Source: Opitutia bacterium
GTDB taxonomy: Bacteria > Verrucomicrobiota > Verrucomicrobiia > Opitutales > Opitutaceae
Assembly: GCA_947461205.1 (NCBI GenBank)
Contig: CANHJG010000018.1
Coordinates: 1-52,951, forward strand
Reading direction: 5' to 3'
DNA: 52,951 nucleotides
How positions within the stretch are numbered: position 1 is the stretch's first letter; each line of letters starts with the position of its first letter. Below the pieces are notes generated by a model. The model made no database searches. It was not told the origin of the DNA and worked only from the letters and a program-made list of their open reading frames with translations. This document shows, one piece after another, positions 33,742 to 42,808 of the stretch. The position numbers were made by a program, and so were the translations under genes.

Positions 33742-34584
33742 TCAGTCGGCGCGGATGGTGAGGAGTTCGACGAGCTGGGTGAGGACGCGGTCGCGGTCGC
33801 GGCCGGAGAGAGAGAGGGCGAGCTGCGCGAGGAGCAGGCCGTAGGGCGCGCCGATGTCGTAGCGGCGGCCGGCGATGGACAGTGCGAGGTAGCGGCGGCG
33901 GGCGGCGAGGGTGTGAAGGGCGGGAGAGAGGCCGAGGGACCGGTCGGGTGCGGCGGCGTGGTGTTCGTCGAGGATGGCGAAGAGGTCGGGGCCGAGGATG
34001 TGGAGACCGAAGAAGCAGAGGTAAAACCCGGCCCGCAGGCCGGGTACGATGAGCTGTTGCTCGGCGGCGGTGGGCGTGGGCTTTTCGAGGACGGTGTCGA
34101 TCTGGTAGAGCGGGCGGCCGCCGCCGATGAGTTTTCCGCCGATGGCCCCGTAGGAGGTGAGTTGGCTCTCGCGGGTCGGCTGCACGGCGGAGACGGACGC
34201 GTTCTCGGCGACGGCGACGTCGATGAGTTGGCGGGCGCAGCTCGTGGTGCCGTGGGCGACGTGGAGGTGGTCGCCGACGAGGTGAAGAAAAGGCTGATCA
34301 CCGACGAAGTCGCGGCCGCAGAGGATGGCGTGGCCGTAGCCGCGGGCGGCGGGCTGGGCGATGAAGCGCACGCGCGAACGGAGGGCGCCGCAGGCTTCGG
34401 CGTAGGCGGTTTCGTCGCCGGGGCAGATGATGACGCAGAATTCCTCGATGCCGGCGCCGGCGGCCTCCTCGAGGACGATCTGGAGGGCGGATTTCGTTTC
34501 GCCCTGCTGGTCGATGAGGGTCTGGAGCGGGAGGGTGCGCTGGCGCGGATTCGCGGCGGTGATGAGGGCTTTGCGGATGGGCAT
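33742..34584 (-). CDS. GalU-like sugar-phosphate nucleotidyltransferase
   Basis: A 280-residue cytosolic nucleotidyltransferase of the UTP-glucose-1-phosphate uridylyltransferase group. The N-terminus KALITAANPRQRTLPLQTLI replaces the usual GxGTR loop with AANPRQRTLP, which is unusual. The core has EEFCVIICPGDE, ARGYGHAILCGRDFVGDQPFL, a metal/sugar acid in VGDHLHVAHG, and IVPGLRAGFYLCFFGLHIL. The C-terminal strand DIGAPYGLLLAQ follows. The gene ends 2 nt before the kinase/nucleotidyltransferase fusion, so both belong to one nucleotide-sugar operon. With the altered P-loop, substrate and even activity are uncertain. Confidence 0.85.
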   Translation of the reverse strand: MPIRKALITAANPRQRTLPLQTLIDQQGETKSALQIVLEEAAGAGIEEFCVIICPGDETAYAEACGALRSRVRFIAQPAARGYGHAILCGRDFVGDQPFLHLVGDHLHVAHGTTSCARQLIDVAVAENASVSAVQPTRESQLTSYGAIGGKLIGGGRPLYQIDTVLEKPTPTAAEQQLIVPGLRAGFYLCFFGLHILGPDLFAILDEHHAAAPDRSLGLSPALHTLAARRRYLALSIAGRRYDIGAPYGLLLAQLALSLSGRDRDRVLTQLVELLTIRAD

Positions 34585-34682
34585 GGGGGGGCGCGGAGGC
34601 TGACCGGCGAAGTGAGCGGGGGATGGAGGGGTGGTTCAATCGGAAAGGCGGCGGGCCGGCGGATTCGTCATGACCGCGGCGA

Positions 34683-34710
34683 TTGACGGAGGGCGGTTTT
34701 GTGCTACCTC
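34683..34710 (+). promoter_or_regulatory. Possible sigma-70 promoter before the PTPS/QueD gene
   Basis: TTGACG (34683-34688) and TACCTC (34705-34710) with a 16-nt spacer and a TGC just before the -10 place transcription start a few nt before the ATG at 34720. The -10 match is weak. Confidence 0.3.
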
Positions 34711-34719
34711 TAACCCTCT

Positions 34720-35214
34720 ATGCCCGCCAAAGCCGCCCTTCCGAAACGCTCCGCCCGCTCCGTGCGCGCGAAGGCTCCGCGCGTGCTGACCGGCACCGTA
34801 TACATTACGCGGCAAGTGCACTTCAACTCGGCGCACCGGCTGTTCAACCCGACCAAGAGTCAGGCTTGGAACACGGCGCAATACGGCCTGTGCACGAATC
34901 CGCACTGGCACGGGCACAACTACGTGCTGGAAGTGACCCTGCGCGGGCAGCCCGACCCGGAGACCGGCTATATCGTGGACCTCGGCGAATTGAAGCGGAT
35001 CCTGCACGTGGCGGTCGTGGACAAGTGCGATCACCGCAACCTGAACACGGACGTCGATTTTTTGCGTGGGGTGATCCCGTCGACGGAAAACCTCGTGATC
35101 GCCTTCTGGCAGCAAATCGAACCGCACATCACGGCGGGCCGGCTCCACTGCGTGCGCCTCTTCGAGACGCCGCGCAACTTTGCCGAGTATTTCGGTCCCG
35201 ACGCGACGCGCTGA
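34720..35214 (+). CDS. 6-pyruvoyl-tetrahydropterin synthase / QueD family
   Basis: A 164-residue T-fold enzyme. After a basic N-terminal stretch (1-22) come the zinc and catalytic motifs: HFNSAHRL (34-41), [12 protein letters not shown] (with catalytic Cys and HxHN zinc ligands, about 57-68), DLGELKRIL, and the catalytic acid/base [10 protein letters not shown] (about 103-112), then [11 protein letters not shown]. This family converts dihydroneopterin triphosphate to 6-pyruvoyl-tetrahydropterin or, as QueD, to carboxy-tetrahydropterin. With FolE2 and an SDR just downstream, a tetrahydrobiopterin route is the attractive reading, but queuosine or folate use is not excluded. It is divergent from the GalU-like gene. 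Confidence 0.92.
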   Translation: MPAKAALPKRSARSVRAKAPRVLTGTVYITRQVHFNSAHRLFNPTKSQAWNTAQYGLCTNPHWHGHNYVLEVTLRGQPDPETGYIVDLGELKRILHVAVVDKCDHRNLNTDVDFLRGVIPSTENLVIAFWQQIEPHITAGRLHCVRLFETPRNFAEYFGPDATR

Positions 35215-35299
35215 ACAAAATTATTTTATCTGCCGAACTTGGCCCAGTGCGGTTGTTATCGTCACCAACCGTCCGGCCGTTTGCTCTCCCAAAAACGAC

Positions 35300-36274
35300 A
35301 TGAAGAAGAAACCGATGTATCTGCACGAGACGGCCGGCGGGGTGCCGCCGCTCGTCGACCGCCGCCACGACGCGGGGTTCAAATCCGATGCGGCCTACCG
35401 AGCCACTTTGCCCGACATGATGGAGGCGGTGAACGCCGCCGAGGGGGCGCGCGTGCCGATCCAGCAGGTGGGTTGCGCGAATTTCCGGCTGCCGCTGCGG
35501 TTTCGGACCGCCGGCGGGAAGGAGCACACGCTGGAGACGAGCATCACCGGGACGGTGTCGCTGCAGGCGGGCCTGAAGGGCATCAACATGGGGCGGATCA
35601 TGCGTTCGTTTTACGAACATCAGGACGAGGTGTTTTCGTTCGAGGTGCTGCGGAAGTTGTTGCTGAAATACCAGCGCAAGATCGACTCGTTCAACGCGCG
35701 CATCCGTCTCGCGTTTTCCTATCCGATGCTGCAACCGAGCCTGCGGAGCGGGCTGGCGGGCTGGCAGTATTACCGCGTGGCGCTGGAGGCGACGATGGAC
35801 CAGGACGGGAAATTTAGCCGCGTGCTCGAGTTCGATTTTGTCTACTCGTCGACGTGTCCGTGCAGCGCGGAACTGGCGGAGCACGCGCGGCAGACGCGCG
35901 GGGTGTATGCGACGCCGCACGCCCAGCGCTCGAAGGCGCGCGTGCGGGTCGCGCTCGCGGCCGGCCGCAACGTGACCATTGAGGACCTGCAGAGGCATTG
36001 CGCCAACGCGCTCAAGACCGAGACGCAAGTGATGGTGAAGCGGGAGGACGAGCAGGCGTTCGCCGAGCTTAACGGGGCGAACATCAAGTTTGTCGAGGAT
36101 GCGGCGCGGTTGCTGTATCACGAGCTGGCGGGCGACAAGCGCATCGCGGATTTCGAGGTGGCCTGTTCGCACCTGGAGTCGCTGCACTCGCACGATGCCG
36201 TGAGCGTGATTGCGAAGGGCGTGAAGGGCGGCTTCACGGCGGACTTCCGGGATTTTGGGTCGCTGGTGTGCTGA
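35300..36274 (+). CDS. folE2: GTP cyclohydrolase IB (FolE2/MptA)
   Basis: A 324-residue enzyme that opens GTP to dihydroneopterin triphosphate, the first step of folate, biopterin and deazapurine synthesis. Family marks are [40 protein letters not shown]-type start IMRSFYEH, and the metal site in [15 protein letters not shown] (about 180-194, Cys ligand). [23 protein letters not shown] and [12 protein letters not shown] follow. The type IB enzyme works with several metals, unlike zinc-dependent FolE. The start MKKKPMYLH is chosen because the 40 in-frame residues upstream overlap the PTPS gene. It begins 86 nt after that gene and is probably co-transcribed. Confidence 0.93.
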   Translation: MKKKPMYLHETAGGVPPLVDRRHDAGFKSDAAYRATLPDMMEAVNAAEGARVPIQQVGCANFRLPLRFRTAGGKEHTLETSITGTVSLQAGLKGINMGRIMRSFYEHQDEVFSFEVLRKLLLKYQRKIDSFNARIRLAFSYPMLQPSLRSGLAGWQYYRVALEATMDQDGKFSRVLEFDFVYSSTCPCSAELAEHARQTRGVYATPHAQRSKARVRVALAAGRNVTIEDLQRHCANALKTETQVMVKREDEQAFAELNGANIKFVEDAARLLYHELAGDKRIADFEVACSHLESLHSHDAVSVIAKGVKGGFTADFRDFGSLVC

Positions 36275-36401
36275 GGGCAGCCCCGCTGAGCTGAGCGCCG
36301 AGCGTTGAGCGCGGAGGGACCGAACTTCGGTGGGCGGAGGGTGCGGGCGGCGGCCTTTTGTTTTGCGCTCGCCGCGACCTTGGCCTGAGGCTCGTCGGCA
36401 C

Positions 36402-37124
36402 ATGAAGAAACCCGTTGTGCTCATTACTGGTGCGTCGCAGGGAATCGGCGAGGCCATCGCCCAGGTGTTTGCCGAGGAAGTACGCGGCGTGCAGCTGGCG
36501 CTGGTCGCGCGGAATGAAAAGAAGCTGAAGACGGTGGCGCGGGCGTGCGCGAAACGCGCGGGCGGCGGCGCGGCGGCGGTGGAAATGTTTGCGTGCGACG
36601 TGAGCGACGAGGCGTCGGTCGCGGCGCTGACGGCGGCGGTGACGGAGCGGTTCGGCGCGGTCGACGTGCTGATCAACAACGCGGGGGCGTTTGCGATGGC
36701 GCCATTTTTGGAGACGAGCGTGGCGGAGTTTGACCGGATGGTGGCGACGAATTTACGGAGCGCGTTTTTGGTCACGCGGGCGTTCTTGCCGGCGATGGTG
36801 CAGCGGAAGCGCGGCGATGTGTTTTTCATGAGCTCGATCGCGGGGCTCGAGGCGTATCCGCAGAGCGCGGCCTATTGTGCGGCGAAGTTTGGGGTGACGG
36901 GTCTGGCGAAAGTGGTGCGCGCCGAGACGAAGGCCGTGGGCGTGCGCGTGTGCTGTGTGCACCCGGGGGCGACGTGGTCGCCCTCGTGGAGCGCAAGCGG
37001 GGTGGCGCCGGAGCGCATCATGCCGGCGGCGGATGTGGCGCGGGCGTTTCTGGATGTTTACCGGCTGACGCGGACCACCGTCGTCGAGGAGATCGTGCTG
37101 CGGCCGCAGCTGGGCGATCTGTAA
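36402..37124 (+). CDS. Short-chain dehydrogenase, sepiapterin-reductase-like
   Basis: A 240-residue classical SDR. It has the nucleotide motif LITGASQGIGEAI (7-19), ALVARNEKKL, FACDVSD, NNAG (about 90), the catalytic Ser in FFMSSIAGLEAYPQ and YCAAK (Tyr-xxx-Lys, about 160), and a late HPGATWSP. The C-terminal TTVVEEIVLRPQLGDL resembles, from memory, the ending of bacterial sepiapterin reductases. The MKKPVVLITG start is chosen at 36402, after a 128-nt spacer with simple GAGC repeats. Directly after PTPS and FolE2, it may perform the final reductions to tetrahydrobiopterin. Other SDR substrates remain possible. The plus-strand tail 37125-37287 shows no gene. Confidence 0.9.
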   Translation: MKKPVVLITGASQGIGEAIAQVFAEEVRGVQLALVARNEKKLKTVARACAKRAGGGAAAVEMFACDVSDEASVAALTAAVTERFGAVDVLINNAGAFAMAPFLETSVAEFDRMVATNLRSAFLVTRAFLPAMVQRKRGDVFFMSSIAGLEAYPQSAAYCAAKFGVTGLAKVVRAETKAVGVRVCCVHPGATWSPSWSASGVAPERIMPAADVARAFLDVYRLTRTTVVEEIVLRPQLGDL

Positions 37125-37287
37125 GCCGAACTCATGCAGTTGATCGGGTCGGATCGAGGCTATCTGGCGGTACCTTTCAGTCTGCGTCAGCCGCTCCAAC
37201 TACCCTCCGGGTATGCGTCGGGCTTCCTCGACTGAAATCTGCTCGCCATCTCGCCCCGCTGCTCCGCCTCCAACCGCATGACTCCGG

Positions 37288-37827
37288 CTAAGGCGGAAAG
37301 CGCACGGTCCGTTCGCCCTGGCCGGGCGGGAAGGTGAGAATGCGCGTCCGCGGACCGTCGCGCACGCGGACGGTGTTGAGTTGGTCGGAGTGGAGCTCCT
37401 TGAGCACGGCGTAGTCGACGCGCACACCGTCGACGCCGCCAGGCAGGTTAATTTCGAAATGGAGCCAGAGTTCGTTGGCGGCGTCCTTGAGTTCGCGGCC
37501 GATCCAGTGGTGGGCGGCGAGGACCCCGTCGCGATTTTTGACGATGAAATGGGCGGTCAGGTAAGCGCGGGCGAGGGCATCGACGGTGGCCGGCGGGGTT
37601 TTTTCGAGGGAGACGGCTTCGCCGGCGAGGGCGGCGAGGGCGGCTTCGAAATCGTCGGCAAACACGCGCAGGGAGACTTCGAGTTTCCGGGTGGTGCGGT
37701 TGTAGTCGGCCTCCGCACTGGACGTGTGCACGGGATGCGCGGAGGCCGGCAGGGCCAGCCAGGCGAAGGCGAGCAGCGGCCAGGCGCAGGCCAGACGGAG
37801 CAAACAGCAGTGAGGTCCGCCGGGCAT
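37288..37827 (-). CDS. Exported DUF6702-like protein
   Basis: A 179-residue protein with a signal peptide (WPLLAFAWLALPASAHPVHT, cleavage about residue 30). The mature part starts HPVHTSSAEADYNRTTRKL, the family's typical H-P-x-H-x-S-x-x-x-x-x-Y opening. EVSLRVFADDFEAAL, RAYLTAHFIVKNRDG and LWLHFEINLPGG follow. Function is unknown. It sits 8 nt downstream of the M1 metallopeptidase gene, a common pairing for this family, and is probably its partner. The ATG at 37827 is chosen; the longer in-frame region is antisense-like sequence overlapping the peptidase gene. Confidence 0.82.
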   Translation of the reverse strand: MPGGPHCCLLRLACAWPLLAFAWLALPASAHPVHTSSAEADYNRTTRKLEVSLRVFADDFEAALAALAGEAVSLEKTPPATVDALARAYLTAHFIVKNRDGVLAAHHWIGRELKDAANELWLHFEINLPGGVDGVRVDYAVLKELHSDQLNTVRVRDGPRTRILTFPPGQGERTVRFPP

Positions 37828-37835
37828 GGCGCGGG

Positions 37836-40238
37836 TCAGGGGTTCGCGGGCTTTTCGGCTTTTTCGGGCTTGGTGAGTTCGCGCATCGGGTTCTTCGCGG
37901 CGTCCTCCTTGAAGAGCTGGAATTTCGTTTTGACGGGTCGGCGCGGCCAGAAATTGTTCTCGAGGTCGCAATCGACGAGTTCCTGGCGCGGGTCGAAGGT
38001 CACGGCTTTGAGCTCCTTCTTGGTCAGGATCAGCTTGGAGGCTTTCTCGGTGTTGAAGCGCCAGATTTCTGCGGGCAGTTTGAGCTCTTCGGTGGAGCCG
38101 TCGGCGAAGTCGAGTTTGAGGATGAGCGGGGTGAGCAGGCCGCCGAGGTTGGAGAATTCGATCAGGTAGACGTTGCGCTCGGTTTTGAGGAGGGCCGGAT
38201 CGATTTTGGCGGTCTTGAGCTCCTTGAGCAGGCCTTCGTATTTCTTCTGGTCGCTGGGGAGGACGGAGGCTTGGTCGAAGTCGTCGTAGAAATCTTTCAG
38301 CTCGGGGAAGCGGTCGAGGCGCTTGGGGAGGGCGGCGTTGCGCTCGCGCGTAAGGGTCGTGGGCAGCGCGTCCTTCTCGGCCTTGGCCTTCGGGTTTTCG
38401 ACGGCGGGGTCGCGTGAGTCGAGCTGCAGCCATTTGACCTGGTCGATGGCGACGTCGACCCGGTCGGTGCCGTAGAACCAGCCGCGCCAGAACCAATCGA
38501 GGTCGACGCCGCTGGCGTCCTCCATAGTGCGGAAGAAGTCGGCGGGGGTGGGGCGTTTGAACATCCAGCGTTGGGCGTAGGTCTTGAAGGCGTGATCGAA
38601 GAGCTCGCGGCCGAGGATGTGTTCGCGGAGGAGGTTGAGCGCGACGGTGGGCTGGGCGTAGGCGTTGAAGCCGAGTTCCGCGATGGACTCGGAGTTGGTC
38701 ATGAGCGGCACGCGGTCAGTGCGGCGCATGTAATCGGGCATCTCGCGTTCGCCGCGCCGCTGCGGATAGTCCTTCTGCCACTCCTCCTGGGCGAGCATTT
38801 GCACGAAGGAATTGAGCCCCTCGTCCATCCAGGTCCACTGGCGCTCGTCGGAGTTGACGATCATCGGGAAGTAGTTGTGGCCGACTTCGTGGATCACGAC
38901 GCCGATCAGGGCGAACTTGGTGCGCTCGGGGTAGGTGCCGTCTTCGAGGGGGCGCGGGCCGTTGAAGCAGATCATCGGATACTCCATCCCGCCGACGGGG
39001 CCGTGCACAGACCAGGCGACGGGGTAAGGATACTGGAACGTGTAGCGCGAGTAGACCTCGATGGTGTGGGCGATGGCGTGGGTGGAATATTTGTCCCACA
39101 GGGGCATGCCTTCATTCGGGTAGAGCGACATGGCCATGACGGGCGGACGATCCTTGCGGTCGGTGCTGCCGCCGGGGCGTTCGGGGGTGGGCGGATGGGT
39201 GGCGCCGGCGACGGCCATGGCGTCCCAGATAAATTTGCGCGAGGAGGCGAAGGCGAAGTCGCGGACGTTGTCGGCTCGGAAGATCCAGGTTTTCGTCGCG
39301 GTGGATTTCGTTTTTTCGGCGGCGCGGGCTTCGTCGGGGGTGACAATGAACACGGGTTTCTTCGCTGCTCCCTGCGCCTGTTTCAGCCGCTCGCGTTGGG
39401 CCGGCGTGAGGACGTCGTCGGGGTTTTGCAGGACGCCGGTGGCGGCGACGACGTGGTCGGCGGGGGTGGTGAGGCGGACGGTGTAGTTGCCGAACTCGAG
39501 GGTGAACTCGCCGGTGCCGAGGAATTGTTTGTGGATCCAGCCGGCGTAATCGGTGTAGGCGGCGAGACGCGGGAACCACTGGGCGATCGTGTAGATGCAG
39601 TTGCCGTCTTTTGCGAAGAACTCGTAGCCGGTGCGTTCGTTGAGGCGTTTGGCGTCGTTGATGGGGAAGTCCCAGGCGAGCTTGAAGGCGAAGTTGGCGC
39701 CGGGGGCGAGCGGGGCGGGCAGATCGAGGCGCAGCATCGTCTTCACGACGGTGTGCGCGAGCGGTTGGCCGGCGGCATCGGTGACGCCGGAGAGAGTCAT
39801 CGCGCCGTCGTAGGTTTCCTGGGCGAGCAGGCGGTCGAGGGCGGCGTAACCGACCTTGGCGGCGTCGACGCCGCGCCGGGTGTTGGGCACGGCGCGGGAG
39901 TCGGCGTCGTGGGCCTGGTAGTTTTGGTCGAGTTGGAGCCAGAGGTAGGCGAGCGCGTCGGGCGAGCGGTTCTGGTAGGTGATCGTAGCGGAGCCTCGGA
40001 TACGGCGCTGCACGTCGTCGAGTTCGACGGCGATGTCGTAGTCGGCCCGGTTCTGCCAGTAGGCGGGTCCGGGGGCGCCGGCGGCGTTGCGCTGGGCGGT
40101 GGGGGTGGGGAGGAGTTGGTCGAGCTGCTGGAATTTCTCGACGGGTGCGCCGGCGGGGGCGGCGGCGGGGACAACGACGGTCGCGGTGACGGCGAGGAGC
40201 GAAACGAGCAGGCGGAGGAGGCGCGCGCGGTGGGACAT
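37836..40238 (-). CDS. M1 family metallopeptidase
   Basis: An 800-residue exported zinc aminopeptidase-type enzyme with a signal peptide (1-28). The gluzincin motif HEVGHNYFPMIVNSDERQW is near residue 450, with the third zinc ligand Glu in TWMDEGLNSF about 19 residues later. The exopeptidase motif is GGMEYPMICFNG (about 420) rather than the usual GAMEN, a form seen in bacterial M1 enzymes of this type. An N-terminal beta domain begins ADYDIAVELDDVQRRIRG. The start MSHRARLLRLLV is chosen over an Arg-rich extension. It is 88 nt after ruvB and 8 nt before DUF6702. Confidence 0.92.
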   Translation of the reverse strand: MSHRARLLRLLVSLLAVTATVVVPAAAPAGAPVEKFQQLDQLLPTPTAQRNAAGAPGPAYWQNRADYDIAVELDDVQRRIRGSATITYQNRSPDALAYLWLQLDQNYQAHDADSRAVPNTRRGVDAAKVGYAALDRLLAQETYDGAMTLSGVTDAAGQPLAHTVVKTMLRLDLPAPLAPGANFAFKLAWDFPINDAKRLNERTGYEFFAKDGNCIYTIAQWFPRLAAYTDYAGWIHKQFLGTGEFTLEFGNYTVRLTTPADHVVAATGVLQNPDDVLTPAQRERLKQAQGAAKKPVFIVTPDEARAAEKTKSTATKTWIFRADNVRDFAFASSRKFIWDAMAVAGATHPPTPERPGGSTDRKDRPPVMAMSLYPNEGMPLWDKYSTHAIAHTIEVYSRYTFQYPYPVAWSVHGPVGGMEYPMICFNGPRPLEDGTYPERTKFALIGVVIHEVGHNYFPMIVNSDERQWTWMDEGLNSFVQMLAQEEWQKDYPQRRGEREMPDYMRRTDRVPLMTNSESIAELGFNAYAQPTVALNLLREHILGRELFDHAFKTYAQRWMFKRPTPADFFRTMEDASGVDLDWFWRGWFYGTDRVDVAIDQVKWLQLDSRDPAVENPKAKAEKDALPTTLTRERNAALPKRLDRFPELKDFYDDFDQASVLPSDQKKYEGLLKELKTAKIDPALLKTERNVYLIEFSNLGGLLTPLILKLDFADGSTEELKLPAEIWRFNTEKASKLILTKKELKAVTFDPRQELVDCDLENNFWPRRPVKTKFQLFKEDAAKNPMRELTKPEKAEKPANP

Positions 40239-40326
40239 GGTGGGCGACGATGTCCGGGACGTGGCGCGGCGCCAGACTAACTTGGAGGACCGTTCCCCGC
40301 CCGGGGCGGAGGACGGCGCGAAGGGA

Positions 40327-41373
<1,047 letters not shown>

Positions 41374-41378
41374 GACGG

Positions 41379-42668
41379 TTATTTCCACTCCAGCTCGGCG
41401 CCGAGGCTGCGGAGGTTTTCGACGAAGCGGGGGTGGGCGCGTTTGATGATCTCGGCGTTGCGCACGACCGAGCGGCCGGGGATCGCGGCCGCCACCATCG
41501 TCAGCGCCACGGCGGCGCGGATGATGTAGGGCGAATCCACGGTGGCGGGGTGGAGCGGGCGGTTGCCGAAGACGACGATGCGGTGGGGGTCGCTGACCAT
41601 GGCGTGGGCGCCGAACTTCGCGAGTTCGGGGATCCACGCAAAACCGTTTTCATAAACCTTGTTCCAGAAATGGATCGTGCCCTCGGCCCGCGTGCTGAGC
41701 GCGATCATGAGCGGGAGGAGGTCGACGGAAAAATAGGGCCAGGGGGCGGCCTCGATTTTCGGGAGGAGATTGGCGGTGAACGGGACCTCGATCACGAGTT
41801 TCTGGCCGCGGCGCACGAGGGCGGTGTCGCCCTCGTGCTCGACGACGACGCCGAGTTTGGCAAAGGCGCGCGTGATGAGGTCGAAGTGAGGGGGAAGGGA
41901 TTTGTTTACCCGCACTTCGCCGCCGGTGATGGCGCCGAGGGCGAGGAAGGTGACGATTTCGTGGTAGTCGCTGCTGATGGTAATGGTGGCGCCGTGGAGT
42001 TTTTTCACGCCCGTGACTTCGAGGCGGGAGGTGCCGAGGCCCTTGATCTTCGCGCCCATCGCGACGAGGGCGGCGCAGAGGTCCTGCACATGCGGCTCGC
42101 TGGCAGCGTTGATGAGAGTGGAGGTGCCCTGGGCGAGGGCGGCGGCCATGGCAAAATTTTCCGTGACGGTGACCGACATGTAGTCGAGCCAGTGGCGCGC
42201 GCCGCGAAAGCCGGCGGATAGGGCGATAACGAGCGGATCGCCCTGGTGGACCGAGGCCCCGAGGGCGCGGAGAATGTCGAGGTGGGGGTCGATTTCGCGT
42301 ACGCCGAGCGTGCAGCCCTTGGTGTTGGCGTGGATTGTGATTTTGCGGAGGCGGTGGAGCAGGGCGGGATAGAGCAGCACCGTCGAGCGCATATCCTGCG
42401 GGAGTTCGTCGTTAGCGAGCGCGTTGCGAAACGTGGAGTGGTCCACGCGCATGAGGCCCTTGTCACGGTTCCACTCGATCTGGGAACCCTGGGCGCGGAA
42501 GAACGTGACGAGTTTGTCGAGGTCGGTGATGTCCGGGACGTTTTTCAGCGTGACGGGCTCGTTGGTGAGCAGGGTCGCGCAGAAGATGGGCAACACGGAG
42601 TTCTTGTTGCCGGAGGGCGTGATGGTGCCGGAGAGGGGCTTGCCGCCATTGACGATAAGGTCGGACAT
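41379..42668 (-). CDS. murA: UDP-N-acetylglucosamine 1-carboxyvinyltransferase
   Basis: A 429-residue cytosolic enzyme for the first committed step of peptidoglycan synthesis. It has the N-terminal VNGGKPLSGTITPSGNKNSV, the catalytic Cys in TKGCTLGVREIDPHLDIL (about 118), then FRGARHWLDYMSVTVTENF, VRVNKSLPPHFDL, FTANLLPKIEAAPWPYFSVD, and RSVVRNAEIIKRAHPRF. It is the Cys form, so fosfomycin sensitivity is expected. Upstream is an intrinsic terminator, and ruvB follows within 5 nt. Confidence 0.97.
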   Translation of the reverse strand: MSDLIVNGGKPLSGTITPSGNKNSVLPIFCATLLTNEPVTLKNVPDITDLDKLVTFFRAQGSQIEWNRDKGLMRVDHSTFRNALANDELPQDMRSTVLLYPALLHRLRKITIHANTKGCTLGVREIDPHLDILRALGASVHQGDPLVIALSAGFRGARHWLDYMSVTVTENFAMAAALAQGTSTLINAASEPHVQDLCAALVAMGAKIKGLGTSRLEVTGVKKLHGATITISSDYHEIVTFLALGAITGGEVRVNKSLPPHFDLITRAFAKLGVVVEHEGDTALVRRGQKLVIEVPFTANLLPKIEAAPWPYFSVDLLPLMIALSTRAEGTIHFWNKVYENGFAWIPELAKFGAHAMVSDPHRIVVFGNRPLHPATVDSPYIIRAAVALTMVAAAIPGRSVVRNAEIIKRAHPRFVENLRSLGAELEWK

Positions 42669-42734
42669 CGATCGGAAAAGTTGGGAGCTGGGAGTGGAGA
42701 GCTGAGTGATCAGACCGCCCGGGGGACGGGAATG

Positions 42735-42765
42735 AAAAAGGCACCCGCGGTGGGCGGGTGCCTTT
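42735..42765 (-). terminator. Strong rho-independent terminator after the RGG-rich gene
   Basis: On the minus strand AAAGGCACCCGC pairs with GCGGGTGCCTTT around a 5-nt loop, followed by T residues. It isolates the RGG-rich gene from murA. Confidence 0.92.
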
Positions 42766-42808
42766 GAAATGCGCGGGGTGCGGCGCCGGGGGCAAGGCTT
42801 AACGCGAA

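Noticed and set aside
37125-37287. Possible small gene after the SDR
   Set aside because: Open frames are short, lack a start with RBS and show no recognised motif.
38571-40280. Plus-strand 569-residue frame
   Set aside because: Antisense of the M1 peptidase; Gly/Val-rich without motif.
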